Made by a program: the position numbers and the translations under genes. DNA of 64,000 bases, taken from contig NZ_CP023439.1 of the NCBI RefSeq assembly GCF_002354895.1, forward strand, positions 2,852,001 to 2,916,000, written 5' to 3'. Shown piece by piece: positions 35,013 through 44,019 of this stretch. Within the stretch, counting starts at the first letter, position 1. Every line of letters begins with the position of its first letter. The notes below the pieces were generated by a model. It was not told the DNA's origin and ran no database searches. It saw only the letters and a list, made by a program, of their open reading frames with translations. This DNA comes from Thauera sp. K11 (GTDB lineage: Bacteria > Pseudomonadota > Gammaproteobacteria > Burkholderiales > Rhodocyclaceae).

Positions 35013-35816
35013 ATGTGTCAACTGCTCGGCATGAACTGCAACAAACCCGCGAGCCTGGAATTCTCGCTGGAGGGCTTCGTGCGGCGCGGCGGGCAGACCG
35101 ACGAGCATCGCGACGGCTGGGGCATCGCCTATTTCGACGGCGAAGGCTGCCGCGTGCTGCGCGACGACCGCCCGTCCTGCACCTCCCCGCTCGCCGAGCG
35201 GCTGCGCCGCGATCCGGTGAAGTCACACAACCTCATCGTCCACATCCGCAAGGCGACCCAGGGCGCGGTCGAACTGTCGAACTGCCATCCCTTCGGCCGC
35301 GCGCTGTGGGGGCGGAACTGGGCGTTCGCGCACAACGGCGACCTCAAGAACCACCGGCTGCCGCTGGACGGCAGCTACACGCCCACCGGCACCACCGACA
35401 GCGAACACGCCTTCTGCTACCTGCTGCAGGAACTGCGCCGCCGCTGCGGCACCGCGCACCCGACGACGGCCGCGCTGCTCGCCGCGCTTGCCGAGCTGTG
35501 CGAGGAAATCTCCCGTTTCGGCCCCTTCAATTTCCTGCTGTCGGACGGCAGCGGGCTGTTCGCCCACTGCTCGACGCAACTGCATCGGGTGCGGCGCGCC
35601 CATCCCTTCAAGTCCGTGCGCCTGGTCGATCACGACCTGAGCGTGGATTTCAGCCGCCGCAACCACGTCGACGACCGCATGACCGTCATCGCGACCAAGC
35701 CGCTCACCACCGGCGAGGAATGGGTCGCGTTCACGCCCGGCGAACTGCGGTATTTCCACGACGGTACCGAGGCGGCGGTGCAGCACGCTCCGGCGAAACA
35801 CGCCCTCCCCGCCTGA
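35013..35816 (+). CDS. Class II glutamine amidotransferase-like protein (YafJ type)
   Basis: The protein of 267 residues begins 'MCQLLGMNCNKPASLEFSLE'; after removal of Met, Cys becomes the N-terminal nucleophile of the Ntn fold. 'RDGWGIAYFDGEGCRV', 'VHIRKATQGAV', 'NCHPFGRALWGRNWAFAHNG' and 'TDSEHAFCYLL' are family motifs of the glutaminase site. No synthase domain is attached, so the acceptor of ammonia is unknown. It lies between the DUF1841 gene and cysK. Confidence 0.9.
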   Translation: MCQLLGMNCNKPASLEFSLEGFVRRGGQTDEHRDGWGIAYFDGEGCRVLRDDRPSCTSPLAERLRRDPVKSHNLIVHIRKATQGAVELSNCHPFGRALWGRNWAFAHNGDLKNHRLPLDGSYTPTGTTDSEHAFCYLLQELRRRCGTAHPTTAALLAALAELCEEISRFGPFNFLLSDGSGLFAHCSTQLHRVRRAHPFKSVRLVDHDLSVDFSRRNHVDDRMTVIATKPLTTGEEWVAFTPGELRYFHDGTEAAVQHAPAKHALPA

Positions 35817-35947
35817 CCCGTTTCCGAAGCTGGGCTAATCTGGAAGTGGCGGTATGATCGCCATCGGCACGGCGGACGGAAGTTTCGCCGCCGGTGGCAG
35901 TCCTGCACCACTCCCAGACAGACCAAGACAGGAAGAGGAAACGGAAC

Positions 35948-36928
<981 letters not shown>

Positions 36929-36960
36929 TCGCTGTTCTCGGTGGCGGACTGTCTGGGGTG

Positions 36961-37081
36961 CCAACCGCCGGCCGCGCGGGGTATTCGTTCCGTAGGCTGC
37001 GGAACTCGCTCGCTACGCGAGCTCAGACAGTCCTCGCCTACCCCACGAATACCCCGCACGGCCGGCTTGACCGTATCGGGC
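36961..37081. repeat. Left arm of a large inverted REP-like repeat
   Basis: About 115 bp align with the inverse of 37341-37458. The core GGCTGCGGAACTCGCTCGCT and the block CTCAGACAGTCCTCGCC are identical in both. Each arm is itself partly palindromic (GGTATTCGT at one side, ACGAATACC at the other), so each can fold into a long hairpin. Confidence 0.85.
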
Positions 37082-37340
37082 CTCAGGAAAACCGCCGGGC
37101 AGTGGCAGGGATTACGATTCGTTTGTCCGCCGCGCAGGCTTCCCTTGATCTTCCGAGGTGCAAAGCCGGGGATTTCCAGAGCCGGCGAGGACATCCAAGC
37201 CGAGCGAAGCAAAGGCGAGTAAGCAAAGAGGCGAGTTCCGCAGCCGGCGGCGGGAAGACCCGGCGCGCTCGTCCCGACGTCGGCGGAAGCGATCGGCACG
37301 GATTCCCCCAGACACTCCGAGAAGCCACTTCACGAAGCCC

Positions 37341-37458
37341 CACCACCGTCAAGCTGGCCGTGGCGGGTGTTCGTGGAATGGGCGAGGACTGTCTGAGCGA
37401 GCGCAGCGAGCGAGTTCCGCAGCCCATGGAACGAACACCCGCCGCGGCCGGCGGTTAG
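37341..37458. repeat. Right arm of a large inverted REP-like repeat
   Basis: This is the inverse partner of 36961-37081, with ~80-85% matching by eye. Its own ends pair as GGTGTTCGT and ACGAACACC. It lies 35 bp before the metC start. Confidence 0.85.
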
Positions 37459-37493
37459 AACCCCACCCCACCTCAGAGCCCTACCCCACCCTC

Positions 37494-38699
37494 ATGCCCG
37501 AACAACACGACGACCACTTCGCCACCCGCCTGTCCCACCTCGCCCGCCCCGGCACGCGCGTGCACGGCTTCGTAAACCCGCCGCTGCACCGCGGCTCCAC
37601 GGTGCTCGTCCCCTCGACCGCCGCGCGCCGCGAGAGCTGGAAGCACCGCTACGACCAGTACCTGACCTACGGCCTGCACGGCAACGAGACCCACCACGCG
37701 CTCGAGAACCTCATCGCCGACATCGAGGGCGGTACGCGCTGCCAGGTCGTGTCCTCCGGCCTGGCGGCCAACTGCATCGCGCTGCTCGCCTACCTTCGCC
37801 ACGGCGAACACTGCCTGATCCCGGACAGCGTGTACGGGCCGGTGCGCAGCTTCTGCGACGGCGTGCTCGCCGGCCGCATGGCGGTCGAGGTCGGCTACTA
37901 CCGGCCCGACCTGGCCCCGGCCGAACTCGAAGCGCTCGTCCGCCCGAACACCCGCGTGCTCTACCTCGAAAGCCCGGGTTCGCACACCTTCGAGATCCAG
38001 GACGTGCCCGCCCTTGCGGCGTTGGCGCGACGGCGCGGCCTCAAGGTCCTGATGGACAACACCTGGGGCCTGCACTTCTTCCAGCCCTTCCGGCACGGCG
38101 TCGACGTCTCCATCCAGGCGCTCACCAAGTACGCCGGCGGGCATGCCGACGTGCTGCTCGGCAGCATCGTCACCCGTTCGGACGAAGACTGGCGCGCGGT
38201 GCGGCAGACCGCGCTGCTCTACGGCCAGTACGCCAGCCCGGACGACTGCTGGCTCACCCTGCGCGGCCTGCGCACGCTCAACGTGCGCCTGCGGCAGCAG
38301 ATGGCCTCCGGCCTGGAAGTGGCGCGCTGGTTCGCCGCCCGGCCCGAGGTGCTGCGCGTGCTGCACCCCGCCCTGCCCGGCGCGCCGGGCCACGACATCT
38401 GGCGGCGCGACTTCGACGGCGCATGCAGCCTGTTCGGCGTGGTGTTCCGGCCCGAATTCGGCGAGACGCGGATCGACGCCATGATCGACGCCCTGCGCCT
38501 GTTCGGCATCGGCGCTTCCTGGGGCGGCTTCGAGAGCCTGGCGCTGCCCACCTACGGCAGCGTCGTGCGGACCGCGGCCCCGCTGGACCTGGGCGGTCCG
38601 GCGGTGCGCTTCCACGTCGGACTCGAGGAACCGGCCGACCTGATCGCCGACCTCGAACGAGCCTTCGGCCGGCTGCACGAAGGGGCGGGCCCGGCCTGA
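37494..38699 (+). CDS. metC: Cystathionine beta-lyase
   Basis: ATG 37494 ('MPEQHDDHFATRLSHLARPG') starts a 401-residue fold-type-I PLP enzyme. Motifs: 'VNPPLHRGSTVLVPS', 'TYGLHGNETHHALENLIADI', the phosphate-binding 'SSGLAANCIALLAY', Asp in 'KVLMDNTWGLHFF' and the PLP Lys in 'IQALTKYAGGHADVLLGSI'. The proteobacterial MetC subgroup fits best; cystathionine gamma-synthase or lyase are less likely given the 'NTWG' motif. It splits cystathionine to homocysteine for methionine synthesis and sits near cysK. Confidence 0.9.
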   Translation: MPEQHDDHFATRLSHLARPGTRVHGFVNPPLHRGSTVLVPSTAARRESWKHRYDQYLTYGLHGNETHHALENLIADIEGGTRCQVVSSGLAANCIALLAYLRHGEHCLIPDSVYGPVRSFCDGVLAGRMAVEVGYYRPDLAPAELEALVRPNTRVLYLESPGSHTFEIQDVPALAALARRRGLKVLMDNTWGLHFFQPFRHGVDVSIQALTKYAGGHADVLLGSIVTRSDEDWRAVRQTALLYGQYASPDDCWLTLRGLRTLNVRLRQQMASGLEVARWFAARPEVLRVLHPALPGAPGHDIWRRDFDGACSLFGVVFRPEFGETRIDAMIDALRLFGIGASWGGFESLALPTYGSVVRTAAPLDLGGPAVRFHVGLEEPADLIADLERAFGRLHEGAGPA

Positions 38700-38721
38700 G
38701 GCGGGCCGCACCGCCGGTCCG

Positions 38722-39306
38722 CTACCGCTTCACGAACAGTCCGGGCTGCGACGAGAACCACACGGCCAGCGCCTCCATGTCCCGCTTGCTCAGGCTCTCG
38801 ACCTGCGCCGCCATGATGGGATTCTTGCGCCGGCCGGCCTTGTAGTCCTGCAGGGCCTGGTAGATGTAGTCCTGGTGCTGGCCGGCGATGCGCGGAAAGG
38901 CGGGCGCCGGACTGTTGCCGTCGGGACCGTGGCAGGCGGCGCAGACCTGCGCCTTGTCGTTGGCCGCGGGCGTCGCCGCCGGCGCCGGCGCGCCCGCGGA
39001 ATAGTAGGCGGCGATGTCGGCCATGTCCTGCTCGGACAGGCCCTCGGCGATGCCGCGCATCGTCGGATGGCTGCGTTCGCCGCTCCTGTAGGCGGTGAGC
39101 GCGCTGACGATGTATTCGGAGTGCTGGCCGCCGAGCTTGGGAACGGGATAGACGTCGGGGTAGCTCGTCCGATAACCCGGGATGCCGTGACAGCCGATGC
39201 ACATCGACAGTTTGGTCTTCGCTGCCTCCGCATGGCCCTCGGCGGCATGGGAGGATGACATGAAGGCGGACAGCGCCGCCGCCAGCAGCAGATGTGATCG
39301 GATCAT
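38722..39306 (-). CDS. Periplasmic diheme cytochrome c (c4 type)
   Basis: I chose ATG 39306 ('MIRSHLLLAAALSAFMSSSH') with GGAG upstream; the first ~22 residues are a signal peptide ending at 'SHAAEG'. The 194-residue protein has two similar halves, each with a heme motif, 'CIGCH' and 'CAACH', and downstream Met ligand candidates in 'HPTMRGIAEGLS' and 'NPIMAAQVESLS'. Cytochromes c4 pass electrons to terminal oxidases or denitrification enzymes. It is convergent with metC and divergent from the MoxR gene. Confidence 0.92.
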   Translation of the reverse strand: MIRSHLLLAAALSAFMSSSHAAEGHAEAAKTKLSMCIGCHGIPGYRTSYPDVYPVPKLGGQHSEYIVSALTAYRSGERSHPTMRGIAEGLSEQDMADIAAYYSAGAPAPAATPAANDKAQVCAACHGPDGNSPAPAFPRIAGQHQDYIYQALQDYKAGRRKNPIMAAQVESLSKRDMEALAVWFSSQPGLFVKR

Positions 39307-39374
39307 TGTGTCTTGTCTCCGTGATGGGTGGACGTCGTCGCGGCCGGTCCGCATTTTTTGCGTAACGCTAGACC

Positions 39375-39380
39375 TATAAT
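39375..39380 (+). promoter_or_regulatory. -10 box (TATAAT) of the MoxR operon
   Basis: A perfect TATAAT stands 28 bp before the MoxR ATG, followed by AGAGGA at 39396-39401 as ribosome binding site. The -35 is poor (CATTTT about 17 bp upstream), so an activator may be needed. Confidence 0.5.
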
Positions 39381-39408
39381 TGCACGGAATTAATCAGAGG
39401 AATCCCCG

Positions 39409-40260
39409 ATGTCCGAACTTCGCTTCGAAGGTTCGCGCGACTATGTCGCCACGCCGGATCTGATGCTGGCGGTCAATGCCGCGATCCGGCTGCAGCGCCC
39501 GCTGCTGATCAAGGGCGAGCCGGGAACCGGCAAGACCATGCTCGCCGAACAGGTCGCGACGTCGCTGGGCCTGCCGCTGCTGCAGTGGCACATCAAGTCT
39601 ACGACCAAGGCCCAGCAGGGGCTCTACGAATACGACGCGGTCTCGCGCCTGCGCGACTCGCAACTGGGCGACGACCGTGTGCGCGACATCGGCAACTACA
39701 TCGTCAAGGGCGTGCTGTGGCAGGCTTTCGAGGCCGAGGCGCCGACGGTGGTGCTGATCGACGAGATCGACAAGGCCGACATCGAATTCCCCAACGACCT
39801 GCTGCGCGAACTCGACCGCATGGAATTCCACGTGTACGAGACGCGCCGGACGATCCAGGCGCGCCACCGCCCCATCGTCTTCATCACGTCGAACAACGAG
39901 AAGGAACTGCCCGACGCCTTCCTGCGCCGCTGTTTCTTCCACTACATCAAGTTCCCGGACCGCGACACGATGCAGCGCATCGTGGACGTGCATTTCCCCG
40001 GCATCCGCAAGGCGCTGCTGAGCGAAGCGCTGGAGGTGTTCTTCGGCCTGCGCGACATCCCCGGCCTGAAGAAGAAACCCTCGACCTCGGAACTGATCGA
40101 CTGGCTGAAGCTGCTCGTCGCCGAGGACATCCCGGCCGAGGCGCTGCGCTCGCCCGACCGCGAGGTGACCGTACCGCCGCTGCATGGCGCGCTGCTGAAG
40201 AACGAACAGGACATGCACCTGTTCGAACGGCTGGTGATGATGGCGCGGCAGAACCGCTGA
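39409..40260 (+). CDS. MoxR-family AAA+ ATPase
   Basis: This 283-residue ATPase has Walker A 'IKGEPGTGKTMLAEQVA', Walker B 'PTVVLIDEIDKADIEFP', sensor 1 'RPIVFITSNNEKELPDAFLR' and an arginine finger in the same stretch. MoxR proteins act as chaperones for metal-enzyme or complex maturation together with a VWA-domain partner. Such a CoxE-like partner is encoded two genes downstream, with an EAL-HDOD gene in between. Confidence 0.93.
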   Translation: MSELRFEGSRDYVATPDLMLAVNAAIRLQRPLLIKGEPGTGKTMLAEQVATSLGLPLLQWHIKSTTKAQQGLYEYDAVSRLRDSQLGDDRVRDIGNYIVKGVLWQAFEAEAPTVVLIDEIDKADIEFPNDLLRELDRMEFHVYETRRTIQARHRPIVFITSNNEKELPDAFLRRCFFHYIKFPDRDTMQRIVDVHFPGIRKALLSEALEVFFGLRDIPGLKKKPSTSELIDWLKLLVAEDIPAEALRSPDREVTVPPLHGALLKNEQDMHLFERLVMMARQNR

Positions 40261-40275
40261 GGCCGGGGAAGCGAC

Positions 40276-41685
40276 ATGCTGAAAGCCATCCTCGACTGGC
40301 TGTTCGGCCGCCGCCGGCGGCCTGCCACGGCCACCGCAGGCCGAAGCCCGGCCCCCGTCCCGCCCCGCGACAGCGATCCTGCGGGCTTCCAGACGCTCAA
40401 CCGGACGGCCCCGCTGCGCAGCGAGGGCGACGCCGCGCCGGCGGAACTCGACGCCAGCACCGTCTTCGTGTGCCGCGAAGCGGTACTCGGCCGCGACCAG
40501 CGCATCGCCGGCTACCAGTTCATGCTGCAGGAAGGCACGCGCAACCGCATCCGCCACAGCAGCCGGCGGGTCCACCACCTGTACGCCGAAGTCCTGGTGC
40601 GCAACCTCGCGCGGGCAGACATCGGCACGCTGATCGGGCGCCGCTTCGCCTTCATCGACGTCCCGGATTCGTTCCTCGAGCACCCCTGCCTCACCGGGTT
40701 GCCGCCGCACAAGACGGTGCTGGTGCTGGGCACCCATCCGGACCCGGGCGCCCCCGGCATCGATGCCCTGCGCGAAACGATCGGGCGCCTGCGCGTCACC
40801 GGCGTGCGCATCGCCCTGCCCGACCCGACGGTCGTGCGCGAATTCGAGCCGCTGCTGCCGCAGGCCGATTTCGTCATGCTGCGCGCCCCGGCGCTGGATG
40901 CGCGCCGCAGCCTGCAACTCGCCTCGCAGGTGGTCGAGGCGGCTCCGCAGGCGCGCCTGCTGGTGCGCGATCTGCCTGGACTGGAGGATTTCCGCTTCTG
41001 CTTCAAGCTGGGCGCCAGCCTCTTCCAGGGCCCCTTCATCACCAGCCGGGAGAACTGGGACGATCGCGACCTCGGGCCGAATACCGCGCGCCTGACGCGG
41101 CTGATCGGCAAGGTCAGGACCGACGCCGACACCAGCGAACTGGCCGGCCTCCTGAAGGAGGACGCGGCGCTGTCGCTGCGCCTGCTGCGCTACATCAACG
41201 CCGCATCCAACGGCCTGGCCGAGTACGTCTCCTCCATCGAGCGCGCGGTCGTGGTGATCGGCCGCGAAAAGCTGTACCGCTGGCTGATCCTGCTCGTGTG
41301 CGGCACCGACGGCCGATCCGGCCGCAGCTCGGCGGCCCTGGAGAGCGCCCTGGTGCGCGCTCGCATGCTGGAACTGCTCGGCGCCGAGCGGGAAAGCGCC
41401 GAGCGCGAGGCGCTCTTCCTCACCGGCCTGCTGTCACTGATCGACGTCATCCTCGAAGTGCCGATGGAAAAGGCGATCGCGCCGCTGGCCCTGCCACCCG
41501 AGATCGAACTCGCGGTGCGGCATGGCGAAGGCCCCTACGCGCCGCTGCTCGAACTGGCCATCGCCTGCGAACAGTTCAACGCCGAACGCATCGTCAGCGC
41601 CGCGTCGCGCTGCGGCGTGCCCCCGCACACGGCCTCCGAGCGGCACCTGAAGGCGCTGTCCTGGGCAGTGGCGATCGGGGAATGA
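40276..41685 (+). CDS. Degenerate EAL-HDOD signalling protein (YuxH type)
   Basis: This 469-residue protein has a basic N-terminus, an EAL-like domain at about 62-265 and an HDOD domain at about 270-460 ('LLKEDAALSLRLLRYINAAS'). The EAL catalytic signatures are missing: 'VFVCREAVLGRDQRIAGYQF' opens the fold, but no E-x-L-x-R or DDFG motif is visible, so it cannot be expected to hydrolyse cyclic-di-GMP. YuxH-type proteins are thought to be scaffolds or readers. It starts 15 bp after the MoxR gene and ends 19 bp before the VWA gene, so it is part of that operon. Confidence 0.88.
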   Translation: MLKAILDWLFGRRRRPATATAGRSPAPVPPRDSDPAGFQTLNRTAPLRSEGDAAPAELDASTVFVCREAVLGRDQRIAGYQFMLQEGTRNRIRHSSRRVHHLYAEVLVRNLARADIGTLIGRRFAFIDVPDSFLEHPCLTGLPPHKTVLVLGTHPDPGAPGIDALRETIGRLRVTGVRIALPDPTVVREFEPLLPQADFVMLRAPALDARRSLQLASQVVEAAPQARLLVRDLPGLEDFRFCFKLGASLFQGPFITSRENWDDRDLGPNTARLTRLIGKVRTDADTSELAGLLKEDAALSLRLLRYINAASNGLAEYVSSIERAVVVIGREKLYRWLILLVCGTDGRSGRSSAALESALVRARMLELLGAERESAEREALFLTGLLSLIDVILEVPMEKAIAPLALPPEIELAVRHGEGPYAPLLELAIACEQFNAERIVSAASRCGVPPHTASERHLKALSWAVAIGE

Positions 41686-41704
41686 CGCCGGCCGGAGGCG
41701 CACG

Positions 41705-42883
41705 ATGCTGATCGACTTCTTCCTGCACCTGAAGGCGCGCAAGCTGCCGGTATCCACGCGCGAATTCCTGACCCTGCTCGAGGGCCTGCAGCAGCGGGTG
41801 TGCGGGCATTCGCTCGACGAGTTCTACTTCTACGCACGCGCCTGCCTGGTCAAGGACGAAAGCCACTACGACCGCTTCGACCAGGCTTTCGGCGAGTACT
41901 TCCGCGGCGTGACGGAGATCCCCGGGCTGGACGTGGACCTGCCCGAAGAATGGCTGCGCGCGATGGCGAGGAAACACCTCACGCCCGAGGAGCGCGCGAA
42001 GCTCGAGAAGCTGGGCTGGGACAAGCTGATGGATGAGTTCCGCAAGCGCCTGGCCGAGCAGAACGGCAGGCACGAGGGCGGCAGCAAATGGATCGGCAGC
42101 GGTGGCAGTTCGCCCTTCGGCAACAGCGGTACCCATCCCGAGGGCATCCGCGTCGGCGGCGAATCGGCCGGCAACCGCAGCGCGGTGAAGGTGTGGGACA
42201 AGCGCGAGTTCCGCAACCTCGACGACGGCGTGGAACTGGGCATCCGCAACATCAAGGTGGCGCTGCGCCGGCTGCGGCGCTTCGCGCGCGAGGGGGCGAG
42301 CGAGGAACTCGACCTGGACGGCACCATCGCCGCTACCGCACGCAATGCCGGCTGGCTGGACCTGCTGATGCGCCCCGAGCGCCACAACGCGGTGAAGGTG
42401 CTGCTGTTCCTCGACGTGGGCGGTTCGATGGACGACCACGTGACGGTCTGCGAGGAACTGTTCTCCGCCTGCCGCAGCGAGTTCAAGCACCTCGAATACT
42501 TCTACTTCCACAACTGCGTGTACGAGGGCGTGTGGCGCGACAACCTGCGCCGCCATCGCGAGCGCACCGCGGTGATGGACGTCATCCACAAGTACGGCCC
42601 GGACTACAAGCTGATCTTCGTCGGCGACGCGACCATGAGCCCCTACGAGATCCTGCAGCCGCACGGCTCGGTCGAGCACATGAACGCCGAACCCGGCGCC
42701 ACCTGGCTGCGCCGCCTGCTCGATGCCTATCCGGCCGCGGCCTGGCTGAATCCGGAACCGGAGCGCCTGTGGAGCTACCGCCAGTCGATCGGCATCGTCC
42801 ACCAGCTCGTCGGCGGCCGGATGTTCCCGATGACGCTGGACGGCCTCGCGCGCGCGATGCAGTCGCTGTCGAAACGGCACTGA
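41705..42883 (+). CDS. VWA-domain protein, CoxE-like
   Basis: The 392-residue protein has an N-terminal helical part ('MLIDFFLHLKARKLPVSTRE'), a Gly/Ser-rich linker ('GGSKWIGSGGSSPFGNSGTH') and a VWA domain from about 225. The metal site reads 'VLLFLDVGGSMDDHVTV', the D-x-G-x-S variant, with a later Asp in 'LIFVGDATMSPYEIL'. CoxE-type proteins partner MoxR ATPases in maturing enzymes such as CO dehydrogenase. No such target enzyme is nearby. Confidence 0.9.
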   Translation: MLIDFFLHLKARKLPVSTREFLTLLEGLQQRVCGHSLDEFYFYARACLVKDESHYDRFDQAFGEYFRGVTEIPGLDVDLPEEWLRAMARKHLTPEERAKLEKLGWDKLMDEFRKRLAEQNGRHEGGSKWIGSGGSSPFGNSGTHPEGIRVGGESAGNRSAVKVWDKREFRNLDDGVELGIRNIKVALRRLRRFAREGASEELDLDGTIAATARNAGWLDLLMRPERHNAVKVLLFLDVGGSMDDHVTVCEELFSACRSEFKHLEYFYFHNCVYEGVWRDNLRRHRERTAVMDVIHKYGPDYKLIFVGDATMSPYEILQPHGSVEHMNAEPGATWLRRLLDAYPAAAWLNPEPERLWSYRQSIGIVHQLVGGRMFPMTLDGLARAMQSLSKRH

Positions 42884-43020
42884 GAAGGCCCGCGGCGGCG
42901 AGCGTGTCCGCGCTCGCGGCATCACGCACCGCCCGGCCCCGGCGGGCCGGCACGACAAACGCCGCCGCTCCCGCCGCGTTCAGTCGCAGCGGCGCCCGCG
43001 GACCATCGCCACGGCCGGGC

Positions 43021-43533
43021 TCATTCGGCAAAGGGCAGCGGCTGCATGCCGAAGCCGGCGTCCAGGTCCTTGATCTGGCGCAGCAGCGCGTCGAGGTCGT
43101 CCTGCAGGTCGCGCAGGGACTCCTGGTCGAGCAGGCGCAGTGCCTCGGGCAGCACGCCGCGCGCCGGCGACGGCGCACGCGCCAGCAGCGCCTCGCCCTG
43201 CTCGGTGAGGTAGAGCCGCACCACGCGCTGGTCGGCGCTGGTCCGTTCCTTGCGAATCATTTCGGCGCCTTCGAGCCGGTCGATCATGTTCGAGGCGGTC
43301 GACTGATGGAGCGCCATGCGGTTGGCCAGTTCGCCCACGCGCAGTCCCGGCACTTCCTTGAGTTCCTGCAATGCCCACAGTTGCGCGCCGGTGACGCCGC
43401 TCTGGCGCTCGATCCACTGGGAATGGCGCTGGGCCGTGCGGATCAGCACCCGGAAACGCTGCAGCACCGACAACGGCGACACCTGCGCAGCCTTCTCGCC
43501 CATCGTCCTGGATCTCTGTTGCAGCTCCACCAT
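43021..43533 (-). CDS. MarR-family transcriptional regulator
   Basis: I chose ATG 43533 ('MVELQQRSRTMGEKAAQVSP'), preceded by AGGAG at good spacing; the frame is open to 43650. The 170-residue protein has the winged helix with 'GLRVGELANRMALHQSTASN', 'MIDRLEGAEMIRKERTSADQ' and the wing 'RVVRLYLTEQGEALLA'. MarR proteins repress neighbouring genes and release on binding phenolic or oxidant ligands. Divergent genes begin with a methyltransferase 486 bp away, so the target is unclear. Confidence 0.92.
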   Translation of the reverse strand: MVELQQRSRTMGEKAAQVSPLSVLQRFRVLIRTAQRHSQWIERQSGVTGAQLWALQELKEVPGLRVGELANRMALHQSTASNMIDRLEGAEMIRKERTSADQRVVRLYLTEQGEALLARAPSPARGVLPEALRLLDQESLRDLQDDLDALLRQIKDLDAGFGMQPLPFAE

Positions 43534-44019
43534 GAAACTTTGCTCCTGCCATATCCGCGAAAACAACGATTGCAAAAAACTAACCACACAGCGTTCTTCA
43601 TATGGTAGCGAATTCCGGCAGCCGCGGTGCCGGGCGTCGCGTGTCCGCATGAACTAGTCCGCACGGGGCGTGCATTTTTCCACGCCGGCCCCGCCGGAGC
43701 GCCCGCGTCCGTTTCCGCGTCGCCGGACGGCCGCGGCAACATGCGGCGGAAGAAGCCCGGGCAGGCGCGTTCCGCTGCTGCCGGACGCATGGGATGCGGC
43801 CGTGCCGGTATCCGGCACGGTGGCCTTTCTCGCGGCGATGACGCAGACTCCGGCCACTTCCCCGACTACCGTCCTCGTCATGGAAATGACCGCCAGATCC
43901 CGGTTACCGATCCCGCCGACGGCCGCCTCCATGGTCGCCGGCATTTCGCGCCCGGCTGAGTCGCGTGCACCGTCCGCCTGCCCTGCACCACCCCGCGCCG
44001 CCGCCCGGAGCCGCAGGCG
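43534..44019. other. Interval between MarR gene and methyltransferase
   Basis: No confident gene. The first ~90 bases next to marR are AT-rich and contain, on the - strand, TTGCAA-N16-TATGGC, a plausible marR promoter. The remainder (43650-44019) is open on both strands but the frames are compositionally biased and without a recognised family. Confidence 0.4.

Larger units (their letters stand above)
36929..37493. other. Repeat-rich interval between cysK and metC
   Basis: No gene is visible here. The interval is dominated by two facing REP-like arms (listed separately) and a weaker third unit near 37197-37250, where GAGTTCCGCAGCC recurs. Any readable frames follow the repeats and are not conserved-looking. 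Confidence 0.6.

Noticed and set aside
35817..35947. Riboswitch before cysK
   Set aside because: No conserved core of a SAM, cobalamin or other known riboswitch is visible; only a plausible -10 box.
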